This document shows, in pieces, positions 29,465-40,167 of a stretch of 57,903 nucleotides of DNA (position 1 is its first letter; every line of letters starts with the position of its first letter). Source of the DNA: CAWJPY01 sp963844865 (GTDB lineage: Bacteria > Acidobacteriota > Thermoanaerobaculia > Thermoanaerobaculales > Sulfomarinibacteraceae); contig CAWJPY010000027.1 of the NCBI GenBank assembly GCA_963844865.1, positions 1 to 57,903 of the forward strand, read 5' to 3'. The translations under genes and the position numbers were made by a program. Under the pieces are notes generated by a model. It made no database searches and had not been told where the DNA came from. It was given only the letters and a program-made list of their open reading frames with translations.

Positions 29465-32400
29465 ATGAGGTACCATCGCAAGCTCGTCGAAATCGCTCTC
29501 GGTGCCGCCATGCTGCTCATCGCCGCTCCCTCTTCCTGGGGCCAGGGGGGGACCGGCTACACGATTGTCGGCTGGAACGACCTGGGCATGCACTGCATCG
29601 ACAACGACTTCTCCGTGATGTCGATCCTGCCTCCCTACAACGACATCCACGCTCAGGTCATGGACGCCAACGGAAACCTCGTCACCTCTGGCATCACCGT
29701 CACGTATCAGGGGGTGGCTGACGCCAGCGGCTCCATCAACACCACCTCCGTCGGGAAGACCAACTTCTTCGACTACGCACAGGCGCTGTTCAAGCTGGCG
29801 CAGCCCCTTCCCCCCGACGCCGGCCTCGCCGGCTACGCCATGCCCGGCGCGTCCAACACGCCGCAGGAGATGCACTTCGACGCGACAAACCAGTGGTACG
29901 CCGCGGACGGGGTCCCGCTGACGCCCCTCGACGACTCCATGAGCACCAACAACTTCCCCCTCTTCCGTCTCGAAGCACGAGACGGGTCCGGGGCCCTGCT
30001 GGCCTCCACGGACGTGGTCCTCCCCATCTCCAGCGAGATCAACTGCGGGATCTGCCACGGCTCGAACACCTCAGCGGCCGCCCGTCCCAACGGGGGCTGG
30101 GTGAACAACCCAGATCCCAAGCTGGACTTCCGACTCAACGTCCTCCGTCTCCACGACGACAAGAACCTGGGCAACTCCACGTACACCGACGCCCTCAACG
30201 CCCAGGGGTACGAGTCGGCCGGCCTGTACGCGACGGCCACCGCCGGCACGCCCATCCTGTGTGCCTCGTGCCACCGCGACAACGCCCTCAGCACCCCCGG
30301 CTACGGGACCATTCCGCAGCTCACCACCTCGATGCACTCCTACCACTCCAGCGTCGTCGATCCCACCACCGGGATGACCCTCGAGAGCTCCACCACCCGC
30401 GCCGTCTGCTATCACTGCCATCCCGGACCCCAGACCCAGTGCCTGCGGGGCGCCATGGGCAGCGCGGTGGCCTCCGACGGCTCCCTCGCCATGCAGTGCC
30501 AGAGCTGCCACGGGCCCATGAGCGCAGTGGGGAACGCCTCCCGTGAGGGCTGGTTCGACGAGCCCGCCTGCCAGAGCTGCCACACGGGAACCGCGGTGCA
30601 GAACAACGGCCAGATCCGCTACACCTCCGTGTTCACCGCACCGGGCCAAACCCGGACCGCGGTCAACCTGACCTTCGCCACCGACGCGAACACGCCTGCC
30701 CCGGGATACGACCTGTACCGCTTCTCCACCGGCCACGGCGACCTCCAGTGCGAGGCGTGCCACGGCTCGACCCATGCCATCTTCCCCACCCCGCGGCGCA
30801 ACGACAACGTCCAGAGCGAGGAGATCCAGGGTCACGAGGGCCTGCTCGTGGAGTGCGACGCCTGCCACGGGACACAGCCCAACACGGTCACCGGCGGTCC
30901 GCACGGCATGCACCCGGTCGGCCAGACCTGGGTGAGCCGCCACGACGATGTGGCCGAGGGCCAGGCATCCTCGTGCCAGGTCTGCCACGGCACGGATTAC
31001 CGGGGCACGGTGCTCTCCACCTCCCAGGCCGACCGGACCCTGTCCGCGTTCGGCACCAAGAGCTTCTGGCGGGGGTTCAGGATCGGGTGCTACACCTGCC
31101 ACAACGGGCCCGGTAACGACCACGTCAACCCCAACCATCCGCCCCATGTGAGCGACGCCAGCGCGAGCACATCCGCGGGGACGCCGGTCACGATCCCCCT
31201 GACGGCCACCGACGCCGACGGCAACTCCCTGCAGCTCCGCGTGGTCTCGCAGCCCATGCACGGTCGGGCTGGCCTGGTGGGCACCCAGGCCACCTACTTC
31301 CCCGACCCCGGCTTCACCGGCACCGACACCTTCACGTTCGCCGCGTGGGACGGCTCGACGGACTCCAATCTCGGCACGGTCACGGTCGCCGTCGCCGCCG
31401 GGACCTGCACGGTCAACATCGACGCGGTGTCGGCGCCCTCTACGGCCGCCGTGGGCCAGGCGGTTCCCTTCTCGGCCACCATCTCCACGCCGGGCTGCAC
31501 CGGCACGCCGAGCTATGACTGGGACTTCGGGGACGGCTCGCCTCACGCGGACACCAGCAGCCCGTCCCACGCCTATGCCTCGGTGGGCACCTACACATGG
31601 ACCGTGACCGTCACTCTCGGCGCTGCCACAGCATCGACGAGCGGCGCCATCTCGGTGGTGGCGAGCTGCCAGCCTCCGTCCATCACCACGCAGCCGGCCA
31701 GCCAGACGATCGCCACCGGCGACCCCGTGGTCCTATCGGTCACCGCCGTCGGCACCGCGCCGCTCGGCTACCAGTGGTACCGGGGCGCCAGCGGTGACAC
31801 CGCCAACCGGCTGCCAGGAGGTACCGGGGCGAGCTTCACCACCGGCTCGCTGACCGAGACCACGCGCTTCTGGGTGCGGGTCTCCAACTCCTGCGGCGCC
31901 GCGGACTCCTCCACGGCCACGGTCGCCGTGAGCAGCGCCGTCGAGAGCCTGACCTACCTCGTCCCGGCGGTGGCGCACAACCCGGGTGCGAACAACACCC
32001 TGTGGCGGACCGACCTGGCCGTGGCCAACCTCACCACGCAGACGGCCTCCCTCTCGCTCACCTTCCTGACCGGGAGCTCGTCGGCGGTGCGCAGCGTCAC
32101 GCTGGAGGCCGGCAACGCCACGGAGTGGGTGAACGTCCTGGAAAGCCTGTTCGGCGTGGGGTCGGATGTGGACACCCAGGGGGCGATCCAGATCACGTCG
32201 GACCAGCCCTTGCACATCAGCGCGGTGGACTACAACCACACGGCGGCCGGCACCTTCGGCCAGGACATCCCGGCTCTGACCACGGGCGATGCGATCACCC
32301 CCGGCAAGGAAGGCGTGCTGCTGCCCATGCGCAACTCCTCGAGCTTCCACACCAACGTGGGAGTCGTGAACCTGGGCGACCAGAGCGAGACCGTCGCCCT

Positions 32401-32632
32401 GCGCATCTTCGACGCTTCCGGCAGCCAGGTGGGCAACACCCGCAGCATCCAGGTCGGTCCGGGGCTCTGGTTCCAGCAGTACGACATCTTCCGTTTCCTG
32501 AGCGCGGGCGACCTGGAGTTCGGCTACGTCACGGTCCAGGTCGTGACACCGGGAGGCACCGTGTGGGCCTACGCCTCGCTCGTCGACAACACGAGCGGTG
32601 ACGCCAGGACGATCTCCGTGCAGAGCCGTTGA
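29465..32632 (+). CDS. Secreted nonahaem cytochrome with cadherin-like, PKD and Ig-like domains
   Basis: 1055 residues; ATG 29465 after GAGGAGG. Signal peptide to about residue 27. The N-terminal module GYTIVGWNDLGMHCIDNDFS (30-49) is a conserved start of a cytochrome family. Nine CxxCH haem motifs between about residues 194 and 546: CGICH, CASCH, CYHCH, CQSCH (twice), CEACH, CDACH, CQVCH, CYTCH. Then a Big/cadherin-like domain (ATDADGNSLQLRVVSQPMHG), a PKD domain (YDWDFGDGSP, about 683-735), an Ig-like domain (YQWYRGASGD) and a beta-rich C-terminal domain (NTLWRTDLAVANLT). Likely a surface or extracellular electron carrier with adhesion modules. No porin or other conduit protein is adjacent. 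Confidence 0.88.
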   Translation: MRYHRKLVEIALGAAMLLIAAPSSWGQGGTGYTIVGWNDLGMHCIDNDFSVMSILPPYNDIHAQVMDANGNLVTSGITVTYQGVADASGSINTTSVGKTNFFDYAQALFKLAQPLPPDAGLAGYAMPGASNTPQEMHFDATNQWYAADGVPLTPLDDSMSTNNFPLFRLEARDGSGALLASTDVVLPISSEINCGICHGSNTSAAARPNGGWVNNPDPKLDFRLNVLRLHDDKNLGNSTYTDALNAQGYESAGLYATATAGTPILCASCHRDNALSTPGYGTIPQLTTSMHSYHSSVVDPTTGMTLESSTTRAVCYHCHPGPQTQCLRGAMGSAVASDGSLAMQCQSCHGPMSAVGNASREGWFDEPACQSCHTGTAVQNNGQIRYTSVFTAPGQTRTAVNLTFATDANTPAPGYDLYRFSTGHGDLQCEACHGSTHAIFPTPRRNDNVQSEEIQGHEGLLVECDACHGTQPNTVTGGPHGMHPVGQTWVSRHDDVAEGQASSCQVCHGTDYRGTVLSTSQADRTLSAFGTKSFWRGFRIGCYTCHNGPGNDHVNPNHPPHVSDASASTSAGTPVTIPLTATDADGNSLQLRVVSQPMHGRAGLVGTQATYFPDPGFTGTDTFTFAAWDGSTDSNLGTVTVAVAAGTCTVNIDAVSAPSTAAVGQAVPFSATISTPGCTGTPSYDWDFGDGSPHADTSSPSHAYASVGTYTWTVTVTLGAATASTSGAISVVASCQPPSITTQPASQTIATGDPVVLSVTAVGTAPLGYQWYRGASGDTANRLPGGTGASFTTGSLTETTRFWVRVSNSCGAADSSTATVAVSSAVESLTYLVPAVAHNPGANNTLWRTDLAVANLTTQTASLSLTFLTGSSSAVRSVTLEAGNATEWVNVLESLFGVGSDVDTQGAIQITSDQPLHISAVDYNHTAAGTFGQDIPALTTGDAITPGKEGVLLPMRNSSSFHTNVGVVNLGDQSETVALRIFDASGSQVGNTRSIQVGPGLWFQQYDIFRFLSAGDLEFGYVTVQVVTPGGTVWAYASLVDNTSGDARTISVQSR

Positions 32633-32663
32633 GCGCGGTCTTCGCCTGACACGACCATCATCC

Positions 32664-32689
32664 GGGGCCGCGCCGAAAGGCGCGGCCCC
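32664..32689 (+). terminator. Hairpin terminator after the nonahaem cytochrome gene
   Basis: Perfect 11-bp stem GGGGCCGCGCC / GGCGCGGCCCC with a GAAA tetraloop, followed by TCCTCCTGT. 31 bases past the stop. Confidence 0.75.
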
Positions 32690-32817
32690 TCCTCCTGTGG
32701 GAGAATCGAGCCGGCGCGGCGGCACCAACCGCCCGGCAGTCACGCCACGAAACCGTGCCCGCGGGCGTGAGACCATGGCCGGGGGGCCGGGATCCGGTCC
32801 GGCCGCCGTTGCGCTTT

Positions 32818-33945
32818 ATGTTCATGCTCACGCTGACCGCCGGTGCGACCCTGTTGCTGGCCTACGTGCTGGCGCGGGGGGCCACCGTCCCGCTCATCGC
32901 TCGCCGTGTTTCCCCCGCCGCAGTGGCCGCCATCGGGATCGCCCTGTGGCTGATCCTCTTCCTGTCCCTGTACCTGGGGCACGGTGCCTCCGGCGATGCC
33001 GCGCGCATCCTCGAGCAGCTCGGCATGACCTTGCTCGCCGGCCTTTTCCTGATCGCCGTGGCCGTGCTTCTGGTCGACCTCGTCACGGCGTTCGGGCTCC
33101 TCTTCAGGCGCCACGCCCCGACCATCCGAGGATGGGCGTTCGTGGCCGGGGGCGCGCTCGCCCTCCTCGCCATGGTCCAGGGCCTGCGGCCGCCGGTCGT
33201 CAGCCGCTACGAGATGTCTCTGGCCGGCCTACCGGCGGATCTGGACGGCACCGTCCTGGTCGCCCTCTCCGACCTCCACCTGGGGAGCACGTTGGGCGAG
33301 CGCTGGCTCGGCTCCCGCCTCGAGCAGGTGCGGTCCCTCGACCCCGACATGGTGGTGTTCCTGGGTGACGTCTTCGAGGGCCACGGCCGACCGGCCGACG
33401 CCGTCCTGCAGGACCTCCGGGCCCTGTCCGCGCCCCTCGGCGTGTGGGCCGTCACCGGCAACCACGAGTTCCACCACCGGCGGGCCGCCGGCCCCGGCTT
33501 CCTGGAGGAAGCGGGCCTGCGAGTCCTGCACGACCGCTGGGCCATGGTGCGCCCCGGACTCGTGCTCGCCGGCGTGGACGACCTCACCTCGAGGCGGCGC
33601 GGCGCCTCGCAGGGCGACGCGGTGACCGCGGCCCTCGCCGGCCGTCCGCCGGGGGCCGCCATGCTGCTCTCCCACACCCCCTGGGACGCCCACCGAGCTG
33701 CAGCCGCCGGGGTCGGGCTGATGCTGTCGGGCCACACCCACGGCGGCCAGATCTGGCCCTTCGGGCTCCTTGTGCGGCGCGTCTACCCCCTGCTCGCCGG
33801 CCGCTACCAGGTCGACGGGATGCCGGTCATTGTCAGCCGCGGCACGGGTACCTGGGGCCCGCGCATGCGCCTCTGGGCTCCGGGTGAGATCCTCTGCATC
33901 ACGCTGCGTTCCCGCACGACGGAGACGCGCGATCCCGCCCGCTGA
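32818..33945 (+). CDS. Membrane-anchored metallophosphoesterase
   Basis: About 375 residues. Four N-terminal helices (MFMLTLTAGATLLLAYVLA, AVAAIGIALWLILFLSLYL, TLLAGLFLIAVAVLLVDLV, RGWAFVAGGALALLAM) precede a calcineurin-like catalytic domain: SDLHLG, GDVFEGHG, TGNHEFHH, LLSHTPWD and SGHTHGGQIWP, all metal ligands present. It resembles the YkuE/YaeI class, which acts on lipid phosphates; substrate unproven. The start is uncertain: ATG 32818 or 32824, or farther upstream. Convergent with the isocitrate dehydrogenase gene. Confidence 0.88.
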   Translation: MFMLTLTAGATLLLAYVLARGATVPLIARRVSPAAVAAIGIALWLILFLSLYLGHGASGDAARILEQLGMTLLAGLFLIAVAVLLVDLVTAFGLLFRRHAPTIRGWAFVAGGALALLAMVQGLRPPVVSRYEMSLAGLPADLDGTVLVALSDLHLGSTLGERWLGSRLEQVRSLDPDMVVFLGDVFEGHGRPADAVLQDLRALSAPLGVWAVTGNHEFHHRRAAGPGFLEEAGLRVLHDRWAMVRPGLVLAGVDDLTSRRRGASQGDAVTAALAGRPPGAAMLLSHTPWDAHRAAAAGVGLMLSGHTHGGQIWPFGLLVRRVYPLLAGRYQVDGMPVIVSRGTGTWGPRMRLWAPGEILCITLRSRTTETRDPAR

Positions 33946-33971
33946 ACGCGGCGCGTTGCCGCTGCCCGCTG

Positions 33972-34008
33972 GTCGCCGACGCTGCCAGCTGCCGCTGGTG
34001 TCGGCGAC
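33972..34008. terminator. Shared hairpin between convergent genes
   Basis: GTCGCCGAC (33972-33980) pairs with GTCGGCGAC (34000-34008), with an inner CCAGC/GCTGG stem. Located between the stops of the phosphoesterase and isocitrate dehydrogenase genes; probably a bidirectional terminator. Confidence 0.6.
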
Positions 34009-34032
34009 GGTCGTGGGCGGCTCTGCCTACGG

Positions 34033-36270
<2,238 letters not shown>

Positions 36271-36592
36271 GTTCCTTCCCCCGAGTGAGTTCCGCCGGCC
36301 GCGAGGCGGCAGCGCGGTCGACCGTGTCAGGATGCCGCCGTCAGCGTCACAGCGGGGCGCATTCTCGCACATTGTGAAGATCCGTACAAATCCCGAAAGC
36401 GCCCTTCCACGGCCCGGGGCCACCACTCTGACGCCCCGGCCACGTGCTCCGCTCGGGTCATTCCGACCCTGGTGGGCATGAGGGGAGTCGCACAGCGTCG
36501 GGACGCCCCGCGGAGGGTCGGGACGGCGGCATTCCTGGTGTCACTGTCGATCGTCCCGGTGCTCGATCAACGGGCACGACGCCCGGCGCTAG
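36271..36592. other. 322-bp gap upstream of isocitrate dehydrogenase
   Basis: No gene seen. The AT-richer part at 36360-36400 (ATTGTGAAGATCCGTACAAA) is the likely promoter area of the isocitrate dehydrogenase gene on the minus strand; boxes could not be assigned. Confidence 0.4.
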
Positions 36593-36890
36593 GTCGACGA
36601 CAGGGAGGTCCTGGTCTCCGAGCATCCGGACGTGCGGTTCGGTCTCATGACCGGGCATGGAGAGGGGCACGGCGTGGACCCGACTCCCGACAGCGTGCAC
36701 TCCGACAACCAGCCGACCCGCCGGCACCGCGCCGATCGCGACGGCGTCCTCCCCGACCTCGCCCACATCGAGCCCTACGACCCCGACGGCGCCTGCGTCC
36801 GGGACCTCGGCCTGGATTGCACCGGCGACACGTCCTCGCACCCTCTCGAGTCCTTCGAGCTGGTCCCTCTCGACCCCACGATCACAGGCA
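36593..36890 (+). pseudogene. Remnant of a secreted hydrolase-like protein
   Basis: An open frame beginning after a TAG at 36590-36592 reads DVRFGLMTGHGEGHG, then HSDNQPTRRH and LPDLAHIEPYDPDGACVRD. This resembles a motif series I recall from secreted SGNH-like or fibronectin-associated bacterial proteins (F-Y-M-T-G-H, N-x-x-I-R, L-F-D-F-A-D-I-E-S-Y-D-P-D-G), but with key residues changed and both ends missing. No start or signal peptide; the frame then runs antisense into the peroxidase gene. Most likely a decayed fragment. Confidence 0.35.
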
Positions 36891-36892
36891 GA

Positions 36893-36924
36893 ACGGGCGG
36901 GGTCGTCCGAGCGGCCCCGCCCGT
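36893..36924 (-). terminator. Hairpin after the dihaem peroxidase gene
   Basis: Stem ACGGGCGGGG (36893-36902) with CCCCGCCCGT (36915-36924), 40 bases past the stop codon; no long T run. Confidence 0.55.
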
Positions 36925-36963
36925 CATCGATCAAGAGGCAAGAGTCGGTTCAGTGCGAATCGC

Positions 36964-38346
36964 TCAGCTCACGGGCCCGGTCGAGTTTCCGGTGCTTCCG
37001 GTGTTGCCGGTGTTGCCGGTGTTGCCAGACGAGTTCCCCGTGTTGCCCGAGCTCCCCGAGCTTCCGGAGGAGTTGCCGGTGTTGCCCGTGCTCCCGGAGC
37101 CCCCCGACGGCTCGCCGCTTGTCTTGTAGCCGTCGGAGAGGGTCATCAGGAAGGCCGTGAGGGCCTCCTCCTCCTCCAGCGTCAGACCGAGATCGCCCAG
37201 CTCGCTGGTGTTGAGGTTGTCCTCGACCTCGGGCGGCGGCCAGCACCCGGCCGACAGCGCCTCGGCCTCGGTGTAGTCGCCGGGACACGTCGGGAGCACA
37301 TCCCGGGTGTTGTAGAAGTGCACAACGCTTCCCACCGACTTGAAGTAGCCGTTGTGGGTGTACGCCTTGGTGATGCACGAAGGATCCCCGGCCTCGCAGG
37401 AGCCCTTGCCCACGTTGCGCAGGGTGGGGACCTTCTGCTTGCCCAGGTTGGCTTCGGCGTAGGCGGCGTAGTCGTCCCTGGTGGCCAGGTAGGCACCCAG
37501 ACCGTAGTCGATCCAGTCGTAGCCGAGAGGGTTGAACTCGAGCTCGGTGTAGAAGGGGTTCTCCGGGTTCCTCGGCACCCCCAGGTTGTCGTAGGTGAAG
37601 TCCGTGAACAGTGCGCGTTGACCGTTGGCCACGTGGCAGCGACCACACTTGGCCTTGCCGCGGAACAGCGCGTAGCCCTGACGCTCCTGCTTGGTCAGCT
37701 GCACCTCGCCCGTGAACGTGGCGTCGTACTTGGAGCTGAACTCGCTCACCTCCGCCGAGGCCTCGTAGGCCGCGATGGACAGGGCGATGGCGTCGAAGGC
37801 CTCCTCCACGCTGCCCTCGTCGCAGATCTCGTCTCCCCAGATCTGCTTGAAGAGGTTGGCGTGGACCCCCGAGCAGACCCCGTCCACCACGGCATCCGCG
37901 TCGGGGAGCGCCATCTCGAGCGGGTTGAGAAACGGACCCTGCGCCTGGTCGGCGGCGGGGTTGCCCAGCTTCTCCCCGGTCGCCCGCCCATCCCAGAAGT
38001 TCCCTCCCACGAACGCTCCCTTGCTATCGACGTGCAGAACCGGGCTGAACGCTGCATAGGCCGCGCTCGGTGGCTTGCGATTGCCGAAGCGGCCCGCGAT
38101 CGATCCCTCATACACCGCGCCGTGGGCGTTGATCATGTCCAGGGCACCGGTGAAGCCAACCTGGGGCGCATGGCACCCGGCGCACGCCAGGTTCTGGTTG
38201 TAGGAAAGGGTGTCGTCGAAGTAGATGAGCTTGCCGAGCCGCTCGAGCTCGTTGAGCGGCCTCTCCGCACCTGCCGGCGCCACCACGCCGAAGAGCACGA
38301 TGAGAGCAGTGGCGATCCCGGCGATGCTCGTCTTCTTGCCATTCAT
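36964..38346 (-). CDS. Dihaem cytochrome c peroxidase (MauG/CcpA family) with Ser/Thr/Asn/Gly repeat tail
   Basis: 460 residues. ATG 38346 with AGGAGG; signal peptide MNGKKTSIAGIATALIVLFGVVAPAGA. Two haem motifs: CAGCH (about residue 55) and CGRCH (about 235); around them LNPLEMALP and VPTLRNV are typical of the family. Would reduce hydrogen peroxide or oxidise a partner in the periplasm. The last about 50 residues are a low-complexity run of SGN/TGN units ending GPVS, encoded by 9-base repeats (GTTGCCGGT in the plus orientation). Such tails are unusual for this enzyme and could be a spacer, a glycosylation site or slippage-prone. Confidence 0.92.
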   Translation of the reverse strand: MNGKKTSIAGIATALIVLFGVVAPAGAERPLNELERLGKLIYFDDTLSYNQNLACAGCHAPQVGFTGALDMINAHGAVYEGSIAGRFGNRKPPSAAYAAFSPVLHVDSKGAFVGGNFWDGRATGEKLGNPAADQAQGPFLNPLEMALPDADAVVDGVCSGVHANLFKQIWGDEICDEGSVEEAFDAIALSIAAYEASAEVSEFSSKYDATFTGEVQLTKQERQGYALFRGKAKCGRCHVANGQRALFTDFTYDNLGVPRNPENPFYTELEFNPLGYDWIDYGLGAYLATRDDYAAYAEANLGKQKVPTLRNVGKGSCEAGDPSCITKAYTHNGYFKSVGSVVHFYNTRDVLPTCPGDYTEAEALSAGCWPPPEVEDNLNTSELGDLGLTLEEEEALTAFLMTLSDGYKTSGEPSGGSGSTGNTGNSSGSSGSSGNTGNSSGNTGNTGNTGSTGNSTGPVS

Positions 38347-38827
38347 GTCGCGCCTCCTCTTCCCCGGCCTGCGGGCCGGGGCGCACCACACACAGCAGCC
38401 GTTGCGTGTGCTCCAGCCCGAACCCGTCGGGCCGGACACAGGGAGCGCGGTACCGGGCTCTACCGGCATCAACGGCACCCCGGACGGGGCATTCCCTTTC
38501 TTGGGCTCACTCCGTCGTGCACCGTCTCCCGTCGTGCCCACGGTCACAACGCAGCACCGAGCCCGGGGACGTCCGTCAACTTCCGTGTCGGCCTTGAGAC
38601 CCGGACGGCTTCGACGGCGACGGGAGCCGCCAGGGTCGCTCTCGACGTCCGCCGCACCAGCTTCACCCGCCGACGACCACCCGATGCTCCTGGTCGACGA
38701 CTGGGGAGACGGGAGAGGCGTGTCGGGGCGCGGAACGAACGCGGCGCAATGCCGCGACCGCCCTGGCGTGTTCCAGACTGCGCGAGGCAGCCCGCGGCGA
38801 AAGACGCACCGGGATCCTCCGCTGCCG
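38347..38827. other. Gap between peroxidase and UBP zinc-finger gene
   Basis: About 480 bp, no gene recognised on either strand. Contains CCGGCCTGCGGGCCGG at about 38364. Confidence 0.5.
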
Positions 38828-38848
38828 CTTTCGTCGTGCGGACGAAAG
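38828..38848 (+). promoter_or_regulatory. Hairpin covering the ribosome site of the UBP zinc-finger gene
   Basis: CTTTCGTC (38828-38835) pairs perfectly with GACGAAAG (38841-38848). The 3' arm runs into the ribosome site AAAGGAGAGG before ATG 38859, so folding could limit translation. Confidence 0.5.
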
Positions 38849-38858
38849 GAGAGGTCAG

Positions 38859-39128
38859 ATGCCGGCATCGAAGTGTGAGCACATCGAAGCAATCTCTTCC
38901 GTCGAACACCCAGCCGTCAGGGAGTGCGAGGAGTGCGTGAAGACCGGCTCACGGTGGGTCCACCTCCGCACCTGCCAGGAGTGCGGGGCCACGCTGTGCT
39001 GCGACTCCTCTCCCAACCGCCACGCCACGAAGCACGCGGAGGCGACCGGCCACCCCGCCATCGCGTCCGCGGAGCCGGGAGAGCGTTGGCTGTACTGCTA
39101 CCCCGACGACGCCTTCGCGAACTACTGA
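38859..39128 (+). CDS. UBP-type zinc finger protein
   Basis: 89 residues, a single ZnF-UBP domain: CEHI, CEECVKTGSRWVHLRTCQECG, CCDSSPNRHATKHAEATGHP and ERWLYCYPDDAF. All Cys/His ligands of the eukaryotic-type ubiquitin-binding fold are present. Stand-alone bacterial copies are common in Acidobacteriota and Actinobacteria; the ligand is unknown because bacteria lack classic ubiquitin. Start well supported by AGGAGAGG. A fragment of a second copy lies at 39942. Confidence 0.92.
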   Translation: MPASKCEHIEAISSVEHPAVRECEECVKTGSRWVHLRTCQECGATLCCDSSPNRHATKHAEATGHPAIASAEPGERWLYCYPDDAFANY

Positions 39129-39159
39129 TCTTCCCGCAACGGCGCCGCGCCAACGGGCG

Positions 39160-39372
39160 TCACTCCGCCTCGGGGGGACCGTCCAGGAACGAACGCCACA
39201 TCCGTTCCTTCCAGCGATCGATCACGTCTTGATGCCGGCTCGCCGGCAGCTCCGCGGTGCACGACCTGCACACGATGACCGCGATCGCTCAGCGCCCGCG
39301 CAGGTCGGCAGGTCCCCCACAAAGGGGGCATTCGAGCTGGGGCAGCGCCTGCATTCGCCGGTTCGAATCCAT
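39160..39372 (-). CDS. Small zinc-ribbon protein with an in-frame TGA (possible selenoprotein or nonsense allele)
   Basis: Read through the TGA at 39289-39291 (codon 28) this gives a 70-residue protein with two knuckles, CPLC (15-18) and CRSC (35-38), then an amphipathic C-terminal helix (HQDVIDRWKERMWRSFLDG). ATG 39372 has ribosome site GGGGAGGAG five bases upstream. Codon third positions are G/C-rich on both sides of the TGA and the knuckles pair only if it is read through, so the frame is real. A hairpin GTGCA-GGTCG-TGCAC follows (loop Gs at +23, +24). No selenocysteine family of this kind is known to me; a simple CGA-to-TGA change or base error is an alternative. Same strand as the membrane gene at 39545. 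Confidence 0.55.
39257..39271 (-). promoter_or_regulatory. SECIS-like hairpin downstream of the zinc-ribbon TGA
   Basis: Stem GTGCA / TGCAC, loop GGTCG, beginning 17 bases after the TGA on the minus strand; two more pairs form below a bulged T. It resembles the fdhF element TTGCAGGTCTGCA in loop, bulge and distance, but in GC-rich DNA a 5-bp stem can arise by chance. Confidence 0.4.
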
Positions 39373-39544
39373 CCCGACTCCTCCCCTCGCGCACCGATGG
39401 TGCCCGACCCCGCGATGGAGCGCGGACCCGCCTGCCACCCCCCGGCTCGAGCTGCATCCCTGAACGTGCCACCGTTTCGTCGCATCACAGCCAAGAACGC
39501 AGCAGGGGCAAGGGACAGGGAGGGCAGGGACGCCCCGCCGGAAG

Positions 39545-39862
39545 CTAGTCCTTGGCTGTTTCGAACAGTGCCTTGAGCGCCACCACCAACAGGGCGGCGG
39601 CAATGAACGCCACGATGTTCCCCATCACCCGGGTGACCATCTGACCGATCAGCGGGATCCCCTGCACGGCCGTGGCCGACAGGATCAGGCCGATGGCGGC
39701 CAGGAGGAACCCCTTGGTCTCCTCGACGGTGATGTTGAGGAAGCCCACGATGAGGCCGAGCACGGCCAGGATCCAGTAGATCCACGGCACCTGGGTGACG
39801 AAGGCCGCGATGACTGCCAGGATGATGCCAATGATGAATGCCCATTTCCCGAGCGTCTGCAT
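39545..39862 (-). CDS. Small integral membrane protein
   Basis: 105 residues, three to four hydrophobic helices (WAFIIGIILAVIAAFV, IYWILAVLGLIVGFLNI, FLLAAIGLILSATAV, IVAFIAAALLVVALKALF). Resembles small archaeal/bacterial membrane proteins without assigned role. ATG 39862 with GGTAGGAG upstream. Probably the first gene of a unit with the zinc ribbon downstream. Confidence 0.75.
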   Translation of the reverse strand: MQTLGKWAFIIGIILAVIAAFVTQVPWIYWILAVLGLIVGFLNITVEETKGFLLAAIGLILSATAVQGIPLIGQMVTRVMGNIVAFIAAALLVVALKALFETAKD

Positions 39863-39941
39863 CTCCTACCTCCCCATGTTGTCAGCGGAGCGTCCCGGGG
39901 CATGATACACCGTCCTCCGAGCTGTGACGGGATTCCTCGCC

Positions 39942-40065
39942 AAGCGTCACACCGGCACGCACGCGCGGCGGGGACGGTGCCCCGTCATCGCCGCGGCAGA
40001 GCCGGCAGAGTGGTGGCTGTGCCGCTATCCCGACCACGCCCATGCCGAGCATCGACCTCCCCGCA
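39942..40065 (+). pseudogene. Fragment of a second UBP zinc-finger gene
   Basis: Frame reads AKRHTGTHARRGRCPVIAAA, EPAEWWLCRYPDHAHAEH. Aligned to the intact protein (NRHATKHAEATGHPAIASAEPG, ERWLYCYPDDAFANY) it is plainly the C-terminal half. The N-terminal half with the first Cys ligands is missing. Lies in the 305-bp gap 39863-40167, which otherwise shows no gene. Confidence 0.7.
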
Positions 40066-40167
40066 CGCGTGATCTCCAGTCCCGATCACTGTGCTGCAAC
40101 AATGCGGTACGGCACCCTGGTGGCACACACACGTGATTGTGCCTCCCATCATGGTGAGGATGCGCGC

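Noticed and set aside
36472..38940. 822-codon plus-strand frame across the dihaem peroxidase
   Set aside because: Shadow of the peroxidase and flanks; Arg/Pro-rich, no family likeness. Only the short 36593-36890 part in another frame looks like a remnant.
39355..39372. GGTTCGAATCC, a tRNA T-loop-like string
   Set aside because: The neighbouring bases do not form a T stem, and no anticodon or acceptor arm fits; it is the start of the zinc-ribbon gene.
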